NCBI GenBank assembly: GCA_002361625.1 | Contig: DETL01000008.1 | Location: 45,131 to 109,130, forward strand | Origin: Bacteroidales bacterium UBA3289 | GTDB lineage: Bacteria; Bacteroidota; Bacteroidia; Bacteroidales; UBA932 | Direction of reading: 5' to 3' | DNA: 64,000 nucleotides | Shown: positions 32,929 through 42,001 of the stretch, one piece after another | Position numbering within the stretch: the first letter of the stretch is position 1 | Layout: the number at the start of each line of letters is the position of its first letter | Program-made: the position numbers and the translations under genes | Notes under the pieces: generated by a model | The model's database searches: none | What the model saw: the letters and a program-made list of their open reading frames with translations, nothing else | Told to the model about the DNA's origin: nothing

Positions 32929-35336
32929 TGTCCTCCGTTCATAAAGTGACTCAGGATCTGGTCCAGCTCGTTGAAATCCTTCACGAGGACTTCGCGCGGC
33001 TTGGATCCGTTCTGCGGACCCACGATGCCGGCGGCCTCGAGCTGGTCCATCACCCTACCTGCCTTTGCATAACCCATGCCAAGCCGGCGCTGCAGGTCGG
33101 AAGTGGAGCCCCGCTGCGAGGTGACGATGAGGCGGGCGGCCTCTTCGAAACGCTCGTCCAGCTGTTTCATGTCCACCATGCCGCCGCCGGATTCTTCACC
33201 CTCGGCCTTGGGCGGTTCGGGCAGATAGTACGGAGTATTGTAGGATTTCTGATATCCGATCTGGCTTCCCACGGACTTCGTGAGTTCCGCGATCTCGTCG
33301 TTGCCGATGAAAGCGCACTGGATGCGTTCCATCTCCACGCCGCTGTACAGGAGCATGTCGCCCCGGCCGATGAGCTTGTCGGCGCCCGGCTGGTCCAGGA
33401 TGGTGGAGGAATCGATGCGGGAGGTCACGCGGAAGGCGATACGCATCGGGAAGTTCGCCTTGATGAGGCCGGTGATGACATCCACTGTCGGACGCTGGGT
33501 CGCGAGGATCACGTGCAGGCCCGCCGCACGGCCCTTCTGGGCCAGGCGGATGACGGAGGTGGTGATGCTCCGGGCGATAGCCTTGGATTCCGGACCGGCG
33601 CCCACGGACATCGTCAGGTCCGCGTACTCATCAATCACCACGACGATGTACGGGAGGAAATGATGCCCGTCGGTAGGAAGAAGGTGACGGTCGCGGTACT
33701 TGTCATTGTACAGCTTGATGTTGTTCACGCCCGCCTTGTTCAGGAGGGAATACCGGTCGTCCATCTCCACGCACAGCGACTGGAGGACTTCCGAGGCGCT
33801 TTTGGCATTCTTGACGATGGCCTGGTCCCGCTCGTCCTGCTCGTCCGCCGCCGTGGGCAGCACGGCGAGATAATGGTTGATAAGCCGGCCATAGGCGGAG
33901 AACTCCACCATCTTCGGGTCGATGAAGACGAACTTCAGCTCCGAGGGATGTTTCGCATACAGGAGTGAGGAGACGATGACATTCAGACCCACGGACTTAC
34001 CCTGCTTCGTCGCACCGGCGACAAGCAGATGCGGAGCATCCGCCAGGTCGAACACCTTCACCTTCTGAGAGATGGTATAGCCGATGGCCACGGGCAGTTC
34101 CGCCTTGCTGTTCCGGTAGGACTCGTCATTCAGGAGCTGCTTGAGCGGAACGATGGACGGGGTGTCATTGGCTACTTCGATACCCACGGAATCGGACAGG
34201 GTGACAATACGTACACCCTTTGCATTCAAGGAGATAGCGATATCGTCCTGAAGCTGGCGGATGGCGGCGATCTTCACGCCCGGAGCGGGATACACCTTAT
34301 AGAGCGTGACAGTGGGCCCCACGATAGCCGTGACGTCACGGACCTGGATCTTGTAGCTCGCGAGGGTCGCGCGGATCTTGTTGTTGTTGCGGTTCAACTC
34401 GTCCTGCGAGGGCTCGTGCCGGGCACTGGTATAGTCGCCCAGGATGTCCAGGGGCGGGAACTGGTACTTGGGCAGTTCGTCGCGGTTGTTGATGCGCGGA
34501 AGCGGTTTCCGGACCTTCTGGTCCAGGGTGTCGTCCGTCTCCACCGTGAAGGATCCCTCTTCCTCCGCCGCCCCTTCTTCCACTTCCTCGGAAACGACGG
34601 GCTGATGGACAGGCGTCTGCCGGACCCGTACGGGCCGGGGTTCCTCGACCGGTTCGGGCTCGGGCTCCGGATCCGCGACAAACACCGGCTCCGGTTCGGG
34701 TTCCGGTTCGGGAACGACGATCGGATCCGCGTCCACGTTCTCTTCCGCCGTCTCTTCCGTCCGGGACAGGGCCGGCAGTCCGGTCACGAAATAGAACCAC
34801 AGACCGGTGAGGGCGAGGAGTGCCACCGCCGTGACGACATAGCCGACCAGGTTGATGCTGGAATCCACCAGGGCAGCCCCGGCCCTGCCGCCGATGCCGC
34901 CGCCGAAAACGGTGTCCCAACCGGCCAGGCGGCCGATGAAGGACAGAAGCCAGGAGCCAATGAATGTGCCCGTCAGGGAAGCGACGAACCATTTCCCGAG
35001 CCGGATCCCCCGTTTCGGGAACGCCCGGCTGAGTGTCCAGGCCGCGAGAAAGGCGATCAGCCCCAGGGATGCGATGCCGAAGCTCCGCGTCACCAGGAAA
35101 TGGCCCCAGCGGAAACCCAGCTTGGAGGAGGCGTTGCTCACCTGCTCCGGGCTATGGATGAGGTCCGCCTCCCCGAGGAGACTGGCGTCCTCCTGCCAAG
35201 TGAAGAAATAGGAGCCCACCGCGATGGCGGTGAACAGCGTGAAGATACCCAGCAGGACGGCAGCGACGATCCGGTATTCGGACCGCCGCTTTTCGTCCAG
35301 TTCTGCCCAGTATGCGGATGGACTTTTCAGTTTCAT
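32925..35336 (-). CDS. ftsK: DNA translocase FtsK
   Basis: 803-aa chromosome-dimer and septum DNA pump. N-terminal half-membrane part has four helices (about residues 25-210), followed by a Glu/Pro/Val-rich linker (about 215-290, with repeated EPEPEP-type segments). The motor has Walker A GATKQGKSVGLN near 440 and Walker B IVVVIDEYADLTM; the last 65 residues form the winged-helix gamma domain (SQRGSTSDLQRRLGMGY). ATG at 35336 overlaps the DUF4290 stop by 4 nt (ATGA), so it is preferred over upstream codons. Middle gene of DUF4290-ftsK-LolA. Confidence 0.95.
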   Translation of the reverse strand: MKLKSPSAYWAELDEKRRSEYRIVAAVLLGIFTLFTAIAVGSYFFTWQEDASLLGEADLIHSPEQVSNASSKLGFRWGHFLVTRSFGIASLGLIAFLAAWTLSRAFPKRGIRLGKWFVASLTGTFIGSWLLSFIGRLAGWDTVFGGGIGGRAGAALVDSSINLVGYVVTAVALLALTGLWFYFVTGLPALSRTEETAEENVDADPIVVPEPEPEPEPVFVADPEPEPEPVEEPRPVRVRQTPVHQPVVSEEVEEGAAEEEGSFTVETDDTLDQKVRKPLPRINNRDELPKYQFPPLDILGDYTSARHEPSQDELNRNNNKIRATLASYKIQVRDVTAIVGPTVTLYKVYPAPGVKIAAIRQLQDDIAISLNAKGVRIVTLSDSVGIEVANDTPSIVPLKQLLNDESYRNSKAELPVAIGYTISQKVKVFDLADAPHLLVAGATKQGKSVGLNVIVSSLLYAKHPSELKFVFIDPKMVEFSAYGRLINHYLAVLPTAADEQDERDQAIVKNAKSASEVLQSLCVEMDDRYSLLNKAGVNNIKLYNDKYRDRHLLPTDGHHFLPYIVVVIDEYADLTMSVGAGPESKAIARSITTSVIRLAQKGRAAGLHVILATQRPTVDVITGLIKANFPMRIAFRVTSRIDSSTILDQPGADKLIGRGDMLLYSGVEMERIQCAFIGNDEIAELTKSVGSQIGYQKSYNTPYYLPEPPKAEGEESGGGMVDMKQLDERFEEAARLIVTSQRGSTSDLQRRLGMGYAKAGRVMDQLEAAGIVGPQNGSKPREVLVKDFNELDQILSHFMNGGQ

Positions 35337-36013
35337 TTCTTCTTGCCTTGCTTCTTGTAATTGATCCACTGCTTCTTGCCGCCGCCGTTGCCGCCGCCCC
35401 GGTTGAATCCGAGGTTCATGCCCGGACGGGAATAGTTCGCGTTGGCGTCGATCTTGGAGAGTTCCAGTCCTTCCGGAACCTTCACGCGGCCGCCGGAAAG
35501 ACGCTCAATGTCCGCGAAGATGGTTTCGTCGGCCACGGTGTCCTTGTTCCAGATCAGGTACTGCTGCCGCATGTAGATCGCGAGGGAACGGATCATCGCG
35601 GTCTTGACGTCACCCTCGGGTTCGGAGGCGATCAGGTCGATGATGCTTTCGATGTTGCGGCCGTAATGGCGGGCCTTGATGGGCCGGGTGTTCAGGGGAA
35701 TCTTCTCCGGACGGCTGTTCACGAACTCCGGTACCGGCGCGGGATACGGGGCGTCGATGTCCAGGTCGTAGCCGGCAATCATGTACAGATGGTCCCAGAG
35801 CTTGTGGTCGAAATTCTCCTGCTGGTGGACCTGCGGATTCAGGGTTTCCATCACTTTCACGATGGCGCGGGCCTGTTCGGACCGCTTCGTACGGTCCTCG
35901 ATGGCCTTCATCTGCTCCACCATCTTCAGGACGTTCCGTCCGTACTCCGGCATGGCCAGTTTTTCGACTTCGGTATTGTAGTAAAGTTTGATCGTATTCT
36001 CGTTCGCTTCCAT
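35333..36013 (-). CDS. DUF4290 family protein
   Basis: 226-aa cytoplasmic protein of the Bacteroidota family DUF4290: LYYNTEVEKLAMPEYGRNVL at the start and PEKIPLNTRPIKARHYGRN near the middle. The tail is Gly/Asn-rich then basic (KKQWINYKKQGKKK), which may bind nucleic acid. Function is not known. It leads the operon with ftsK and the LolA-like gene; a TATATTTG box lies at 36043-36050. Confidence 0.87.
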   Translation of the reverse strand: MEANENTIKLYYNTEVEKLAMPEYGRNVLKMVEQMKAIEDRTKRSEQARAIVKVMETLNPQVHQQENFDHKLWDHLYMIAGYDLDIDAPYPAPVPEFVNSRPEKIPLNTRPIKARHYGRNIESIIDLIASEPEGDVKTAMIRSLAIYMRQQYLIWNKDTVADETIFADIERLSGGRVKVPEGLELSKIDANANYSRPGMNLGFNRGGGNGGGKKQWINYKKQGKKK

Positions 36014-36042
36014 AGACGCTCTCTCGTTATATTAGAATCGGA

Positions 36043-36092
36043 CAAATATAAACAATTTCGAGGACAACGAGGCGAAAAAAATCATATATTTG
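36043..36092. promoter_or_regulatory. Divergent promoter boxes, DUF4290-ftsK and SusC
   Basis: Minus-strand TATATTTG (36043-36050) serves DUF4290; plus-strand TATATTTGC (36085-36093) serves the SusC gene, giving a leader of about 70 nt rich in A and T up to the ATG at 36170. Confidence 0.6.
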
Positions 36093-36169
36093 CATCTATT
36101 TTTAAAGAAACCGCAAGTAAAACGACGCAGAAACGACATACCAAATAACCATTATTAACTTATTACCTT

Positions 36170-39100
36170 ATGTTCAAAAAGCTTCAATCAGCCTTGCTGA
36201 CAACCCTGCTGCTTTGCACGGCATGGGTTGCCTCCGCCCAGAACCGTACGGCTACCGGTACTGTCTCCGACAATATCGGCCCCGTCATCGGTGCGGGTGT
36301 CGTCGTGGCTGGGACCAACAACGGCGCCATCACGGACGTCAATGGTTCCTACGCGATCAACAATGTTCCCGTCGGTGCCACCATCCAGGTGAGCTGCATC
36401 GGCTATGCCACTGTCGAGTACGTATTTGACGGAACCCCGGCAAACATCGTCCTCAAGGAAGACAGCGAACTGCTGGACGAGGTCGTCGTGACCGCCCTCG
36501 GTATCTCCCGTGAGAAGAAATCCCTGGGTTACGCGGTGCAGGACGTCAAGTCCGAAGAGCTGACCCGCGGTGGCGGCGTCACCCTCACCGACGCCCTCAT
36601 GGGCAAGGTGGCCGGTCTGGCGATCAACAACTCCGCGACCGGCGCCGGCGGATCCACCCGTGTGGTCCTCCGTGGTAACTCCTCCCTCTCCGACAACAAC
36701 TCCCCGCTTTATGTCGTGGACGGCGTTCCTTACGACAACGGCGGTATGCCCGGTGCCGACCAGGCCGGTCTTTGGGGCTCCATCGACCACCAGGGCGGTG
36801 CGTTCGACATCAACCCCGAGGACATCGAGAGCGTTTCCGTGCTGAAGGGCGCGACCGCCGCGGCCCTGTACGGTTCCCGCGCCGGTAACGGTGTCATCCT
36901 CATCACCACCAAGAAGGGCGGCAAGGGTCAGGAAAAGATCGGTGTCAGCTACAGCGGCAAGTTCACCTGGTCTCCCGTCACCTACTTCCCCGCCCTGCAG
37001 AACATCTACGGCCAGGGTACCCTGGGCAAGTATGACAAGCAGGCCACCGGTTCCTGGGGCGAAGAAATGAGCGCCTCCACCACCAAGGATAACTGGTGGG
37101 ACGGTTCCTCCAAGATCTCCTATATCGGCACCGAGAATCCCTGGAAGGAATTCTACCGGACCGGTAACAGCCAGAGCAACAACGTGACCCTCGCCGGCGG
37201 CGGAAAGGACAACCCGTTCCGTCTCACCCTGGGCTACGACAACACGAACTCCGTGGTGAAGACTTCCAACATCAAGCGCACGAGCGTGGATTTCGTCACC
37301 AGCAACAAGCTCACCGACTGGCTCAAGCTGGACGTGAAGGCCAACTACGTGAACACCGCCGGTAACAACCGCCAGGCCCGTGGTGCCTACGGTTCCTCCT
37401 ACGCCATCCTCACCATGCCCCGCAGCATCAAGATCTCCGACCTCGCCGAACATTGGCTCGACGCCAACGCCGCGGCCGCCGGTGCCGGTGCCGAGGCCCA
37501 GATCAACTGGTACAAGGTGAGCCCGAACTGCCAGAACCCCTACTTCATCCAGAACAACCTGGTGAACGGCGACGTCCAGAACAAGTTCTTCGGCGTGGGC
37601 ACGATCACCATCGACCTCATGAAGAACCTCACCTTCAAGGTGAAGGAAGGTCTCACCTGGGCCGGCACGACGGAAAAGAACACCCGCCTGTACGACACCT
37701 CCGGTTTCAACTGGCCGGAATTCTCCATGCGGAAGTCCACCACGATGGAAAACAACCTCGAAGGCCTCCTCTCCTACAACAACAAGTTCGGTGACTTCGA
37801 CTTCGGCGCCAGCGTGGGCGGCAACATCATGCACTACAAGAACGAGGTCCTCCGGGCCGACGCCAAGAACATCCCGTTCTCCGGCGCTTACTACATCCGG
37901 GCCGGACAGCTGGACAGCGATACCTACAACGACATCTACGAAAAGGAAATCCAGTCCGTGTACGCTTTCGCGAACCTCGGCTACAAGAACTTCCTCTTCC
38001 TGGACGTGACCGCCCGTAACGACTGGTCCTCCACCCTCCCGGCCGAGAACCGCAGCTACTTCTATCCGTCCGTGAGCCTCTCCTATCTCCTCACCGGCAT
38101 GTTCGATGAGATGGGCGTAAGCTACAACAAGGACATCCTGGACTACGGTAAGATCCGCGCCTCCTGGGCCAAGGTGGGTAAGGATACCGATCCTTATCAG
38201 CTGATGACCCTGCTGGGCACCTCCAGCGGTATCAACGACCTCAACTACATCACCTACCCGACCACCCGTGCGAACGCCAACCTGAAGCCCGAAATGGTGA
38301 CTTCCTGGGAACTCGGTACCGAGTGGCACTTCTTCAAGAACCGCCTCGGCTTCGACTTCACCTACTATCACTCCAACACGGTGAACCAGGTGATGCGCAT
38401 CGACCTCCCGTACTCCTCCGGCGTGCAGCGCCAGTGGATCAACGCCGGTAACATCCAGAACCAGGGTATCGAGCTCCAGCTCAACGCCGACTTCGTCCGC
38501 ACCCGCGACGTCACCTTCGGCGCCACCTTCAACTTCGCCAAGAACTGGAACAAGGTGCTCGAGCTCTACCACAACGCCGAGATGGGCATCGACATGGACC
38601 GCTACTCCCTCGGTAACATCAACTTCTCCTCCAGCGGCGACGGCACCGTCTATGCCATCGAGGGCCGCGAGATCGGCACCCTGGTCGGTACTGGTTACAA
38701 GTACGACGACAAGGGCAACAAGGTCATCGGCACGAATGGTCTTCCCGTGATCGAATCCAACAAGGAGATCGCCAGCGTGGCTCCGGACTTCACCGGTTCC
38801 TTCGGCCTCAACTTCTCCTGGAAGGGCATCGCCCTCAACGCCCTGTTCTCCTTCCAGAAGGGCGGCAGCCTGTATTCCGCCACGGAGTACATGACCCTGC
38901 ACAGCGGTACCGGTCTCCGCACCGCCGACCGCAGCAAGCGCGTCATCGCCGGTGTCCTGGAGGATGGTACCGTGAACAAGGAGGAAGTGACCGCTGAGAA
39001 CTTCTGGAACAACATCCCGATGGAAGAGTGCGTCTATGACGCTTCCTACCTGAAGCTGAGCGAGCTTTCCCTCGGCTACAGCCTGCCCAAGAAGTTCCTG

Positions 39101-39298
39101 GATCGCGCTTTCGGCGGCTATGTGAACAACATCCGCGTTTCCGCCGTGGGTTCCAACCTCTTCTACTTCCTCAAGCACACCCCGGGAACCACCCCGGATG
39201 GCGCCCTCACGGAGAATTCCCTCATGGCTACCGCCTTCGACCTGTGCCCGTATCCGGCCACCCGCAACTTCGGCGTCGCCATCAACATCGGTTTCTAA
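36170..39298 (+). CDS. SusC/RagA-family TonB-linked outer-membrane transporter
   Basis: 1042-aa outer-membrane barrel that imports a nutrient with TonB energy. A signal peptide (MFKKLQSALLTTLLLCTAWV, cleaved after ASA) is followed by the carboxypeptidase-like domain (about 27-88), the plug (about 110-230, with DEVVVTALGISREKKSLGYA and PLYVVDGVPYDNGG), and the barrel, ending in a C-terminal aromatic (NIGF). Codon choice differs from the neighbours: GGT and CGT are common, as in highly expressed genes. The adjacent susD makes it a canonical pair. No glycoside hydrolase, sulfatase or sigma/anti-sigma gene accompanies them, so the ligand is open. Confidence 0.95.
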   Translation: MFKKLQSALLTTLLLCTAWVASAQNRTATGTVSDNIGPVIGAGVVVAGTNNGAITDVNGSYAINNVPVGATIQVSCIGYATVEYVFDGTPANIVLKEDSELLDEVVVTALGISREKKSLGYAVQDVKSEELTRGGGVTLTDALMGKVAGLAINNSATGAGGSTRVVLRGNSSLSDNNSPLYVVDGVPYDNGGMPGADQAGLWGSIDHQGGAFDINPEDIESVSVLKGATAAALYGSRAGNGVILITTKKGGKGQEKIGVSYSGKFTWSPVTYFPALQNIYGQGTLGKYDKQATGSWGEEMSASTTKDNWWDGSSKISYIGTENPWKEFYRTGNSQSNNVTLAGGGKDNPFRLTLGYDNTNSVVKTSNIKRTSVDFVTSNKLTDWLKLDVKANYVNTAGNNRQARGAYGSSYAILTMPRSIKISDLAEHWLDANAAAAGAGAEAQINWYKVSPNCQNPYFIQNNLVNGDVQNKFFGVGTITIDLMKNLTFKVKEGLTWAGTTEKNTRLYDTSGFNWPEFSMRKSTTMENNLEGLLSYNNKFGDFDFGASVGGNIMHYKNEVLRADAKNIPFSGAYYIRAGQLDSDTYNDIYEKEIQSVYAFANLGYKNFLFLDVTARNDWSSTLPAENRSYFYPSVSLSYLLTGMFDEMGVSYNKDILDYGKIRASWAKVGKDTDPYQLMTLLGTSSGINDLNYITYPTTRANANLKPEMVTSWELGTEWHFFKNRLGFDFTYYHSNTVNQVMRIDLPYSSGVQRQWINAGNIQNQGIELQLNADFVRTRDVTFGATFNFAKNWNKVLELYHNAEMGIDMDRYSLGNINFSSSGDGTVYAIEGREIGTLVGTGYKYDDKGNKVIGTNGLPVIESNKEIASVAPDFTGSFGLNFSWKGIALNALFSFQKGGSLYSATEYMTLHSGTGLRTADRSKRVIAGVLEDGTVNKEEVTAENFWNNIPMEECVYDASYLKLSELSLGYSLPKKFLDRAFGGYVNNIRVSAVGSNLFYFLKHTPGTTPDGALTENSLMATAFDLCPYPATRNFGVAINIGF

Positions 39299-39317
39299 TT
39301 AAAGGGAGAACTTGAAT

Positions 39318-40937
39318 ATGAAAAAGTTTATTATACCTGTCCTTGCTCTTCTCGCCCTGGCATCCTGCACCGCCAAGTTCGATGAGATGAACAAACCCAC
39401 CACGGGTCTTACCATGGACTCCGCGCAGCCGATGTACATCTTCGGCCGTACGCTGTACAACGGTTCCTCCAACGACCATCAGCGTAACTTCAACCTGAAC
39501 GACGACATGTACGCCCACTATTTCGCCCAGGGTCTCGGTTGGACCGACTTCTGGCGCTACAACGCCGGCTGGGGCGACATCTTCTGGCGCGATTTCTACA
39601 CGGACCGTCTCCAGGAATACTGGCTCATCGACGAAATCTGCGGTGACCAGCCCGAGTACAAGTGCATCAAGGCCGCCAACGACGTGTGGAACGTCGTCCT
39701 CTGGCTCCGCGTGATCGACCGTCACGGTGACGCCCCTTACTTCGACGCCGACGGCAAATTCGGCGCCGGCAAGGGTACCACCCTCCCGTACAGCAAGGTC
39801 GAGGATATCTATGCCGACCTGATCAGCCGCCTGAAGGCCGACGTGGCCGCTTTCGGCAACACATCCGGCCAGTTCGACTTCGGCGCTTACGACTTCCTGT
39901 TCAACAATGACTGGAACCAGTGGAAGAAGTTCGCCAACACCCTGATCATGCGTCTTGCCATGCGTTACTCCAAGACCGACAAGTTCAAGGCCGACTTCGT
40001 GGCGGCCGCGGGCGGCTGCTTTGACAGCCCGTCCGACTACGCCCGCATCAGCTGCGACACCGGTGTCTGGGGCGACTACTATGACCGTACCTTCAACGAC
40101 TGGTCCAACACCTTCACGAACTGCGACTTCATGGACATGATGAACGGTACCAACAAGGGTTACAAGACCGGCGTCGTGGATCCCCGCCGCGCCTTCTTCT
40201 TCCTGCCCGGTACCGATGCGGCCACGGCCGGCAACAGCAACTGGGACGGCTATCCCTTCGACTACACCTCCGATACCGAGCGCACCATCGTCACCGAGCA
40301 CGGTGGCCAGAAGTCCTATGCCCGCCTGAACATGTATGACGTGAACGGTCTGTTCCACTACAGCGGCGCCGGCAACGAGAACCTCTCCTGGTGCTACAGC
40401 TCCTACTCCGAGGCCCTGTTCCTCAAGGCCGAGGCTGCCCTCCGCGGCTGGATCTCCGGCAACGCCGAGGATATGTGGAAGCAGGCCATCAAGGCTTCCA
40501 TGGACGAGATCGGCGTGTTCGTCACCCGTTCCGGTGGCAAGAACACCATCAGCGCCGACGAGCAGAACGCCTACATCGCCGCCCTGCCTGCCTTCGGTTC
40601 CAGCAAGGAAGAGCAGCTGCGCAGCATCATGGTCCAGAAGTGGATCGCCCTGTACCCGAACTCCGTCGAGGCCTGGGCCGAGCAGCGCCGTACCGGTTAT
40701 CCGGACTACGCCTCCAAGATCCTCACCTATCCGGCCGTGAGCGCCAGCTCCGGTGTGAGCGTGGGCAACATCATCCAGCGCATCCCGTATCCGCAGAACG
40801 AGTACAACACCAACGCGATCAACGTTCCTGCCGAGTTCGCGGACTACAATGCGAAGAACATGGAGAAGGGTATTTCCTGGAGCCTGGGTGGCGAAAACAA
40901 GACCCAGTCCGCGACAGCCAGCCCGAAGAACTTCTGA
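39318..40937 (+). CDS. SusD/RagB-family nutrient-binding lipoprotein
   Basis: 539-aa surface lipoprotein that caps the SusC barrel. The signal ends in the lipobox LASC, then FDEMNKPTTG, typical of the SusD-like type 2 branch; late in the protein SVEAWAEQRRTGYPDY is the conserved segment of that branch. ATG at 39318 is preferred over a TTG 6 nt earlier. The codon bias matches susC (many GGT, C-ending codons), indicating the same high expression. The following metallophosphoesterase starts inside its stop codon (TGATG). Confidence 0.93.
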   Translation: MKKFIIPVLALLALASCTAKFDEMNKPTTGLTMDSAQPMYIFGRTLYNGSSNDHQRNFNLNDDMYAHYFAQGLGWTDFWRYNAGWGDIFWRDFYTDRLQEYWLIDEICGDQPEYKCIKAANDVWNVVLWLRVIDRHGDAPYFDADGKFGAGKGTTLPYSKVEDIYADLISRLKADVAAFGNTSGQFDFGAYDFLFNNDWNQWKKFANTLIMRLAMRYSKTDKFKADFVAAAGGCFDSPSDYARISCDTGVWGDYYDRTFNDWSNTFTNCDFMDMMNGTNKGYKTGVVDPRRAFFFLPGTDAATAGNSNWDGYPFDYTSDTERTIVTEHGGQKSYARLNMYDVNGLFHYSGAGNENLSWCYSSYSEALFLKAEAALRGWISGNAEDMWKQAIKASMDEIGVFVTRSGGKNTISADEQNAYIAALPAFGSSKEEQLRSIMVQKWIALYPNSVEAWAEQRRTGYPDYASKILTYPAVSASSGVSVGNIIQRIPYPQNEYNTNAINVPAEFADYNAKNMEKGISWSLGGENKTQSATASPKNF

Positions 40938-42001
40938 TGAAACGCCGTTCGTTTCTTAAAAATGCAGCATGGGCCTCGGTTCTCCTGACCGGGGCCCCTG
41001 CTCTTTCATCCTGCATCCGGAAGGAGGATTCCTCCGGCACGCAGCCGACCGGAACCGAGCCCTTTGCCTCGCTGCCCTACCGGGCCGACGGCTGCTTCAA
41101 ACTGCTCCAGTTCACGGACACGCACTATATCGCGGGCGATCCCCGGTCGGAACGGGCGCTCCGGTGCGTGGAAGAGGCCCTGGACGCGGAAAAGCCGGAC
41201 CTCGTCATCCATACCGGCGACATCCTTTTCGGAAAGCCCGACCAGGAGTCGGCCCTGGAAATCCTCCGGCCCATCGCCGACCGGGGCATTCCCTTCGCCG
41301 TCGCGCTCGGGAATCACGATTCCCAGTTCGGATCTTCCCGGGAGACCATCTTCTCCCTCATCCGGGACCTCCCCGGCTGTCTGAACACGGCCCCCAAGGA
41401 AGGGGTCTATGGCAGTTCCAACGACGTCATCACCCTCACGGCAGGCGGCAGGACGGACCGGGTCCTGTATCTGTTCGATTCCATGGATGCGGTCATCCTC
41501 AAGGGAGAGGAGGAAATCCATTCCTACGACTATATCCGCTACAGTCAGCTAGGTTGGTATCGGGCTCACAGCGAGCATTTTACGCAGGAGAATGGCGGGA
41601 CGCCCGTCCCTTCCCTGGCGTTTTTCCATATCCCGCTCCGCGAAATCGAAGAAGCCCTGGCCGCCCCCGGCTCGCTCCTCGCGGGCACCAACGGAGAGCC
41701 GCCCTGCCCGTCCCGGATCAACAGCGGCCTGCTGGCCCAGTTCCGCGAACTGCAGGACGTCCAGGCCATCGTCACGGGGCACGACCACGACTGTGACTAC
41801 GTGCTCCGCTACGGAAACATGTATTACATCTATGGCCGCTTCAGCGGCTGTGACACCGTTTATAACCACCTGGGCCGCGCAGGAATGGGCGGCGAGAAGG
41901 TATCCGGCTGCCGCCTCTTCGAATTCAAGGCCGGCGAATCCGGTTTCCGTACCTGGGTCCGCCTCTATGGCGGCGAGGTCCAGCAGGACCTGACCCTATA
42001 A
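40937..42001 (+). CDS. Calcineurin-like metallophosphoesterase, exported
   Basis: 354-aa phosphoesterase with the complete metal-site set: QFTDTHYIAGD, HTGDILFGKP, ALGNHDSQFG and VTGHDHDCDY. The N-terminus MKRRSFLKNAAWASVLLTG with the twin arginines and SRRxFLK-like core suggests Tat export, and LSSC follows as a lipobox. Family members of this type act on phosphate esters of sugars, nucleotides or phospholipids. Its ATG overlaps the susD stop, so it belongs to the same transcript and may dephosphorylate what SusCD imports. Codon usage is not the highly expressed type. Its 3' end overlaps the convergent helicase gene by 6 bp. Confidence 0.88.
   Translation: MKRRSFLKNAAWASVLLTGAPALSSCIRKEDSSGTQPTGTEPFASLPYRADGCFKLLQFTDTHYIAGDPRSERALRCVEEALDAEKPDLVIHTGDILFGKPDQESALEILRPIADRGIPFAVALGNHDSQFGSSRETIFSLIRDLPGCLNTAPKEGVYGSSNDVITLTAGGRTDRVLYLFDSMDAVILKGEEEIHSYDYIRYSQLGWYRAHSEHFTQENGGTPVPSLAFFHIPLREIEEALAAPGSLLAGTNGEPPCPSRINSGLLAQFRELQDVQAIVTGHDHDCDYVLRYGNMYYIYGRFSGCDTVYNHLGRAGMGGEKVSGCRLFEFKAGESGFRTWVRLYGGEVQQDLTL

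Noticed and set aside
36188..39178. 996-aa open frame antisense to susC
   Set aside because: No signal, domain or promoter; the sense gene is unmistakable.
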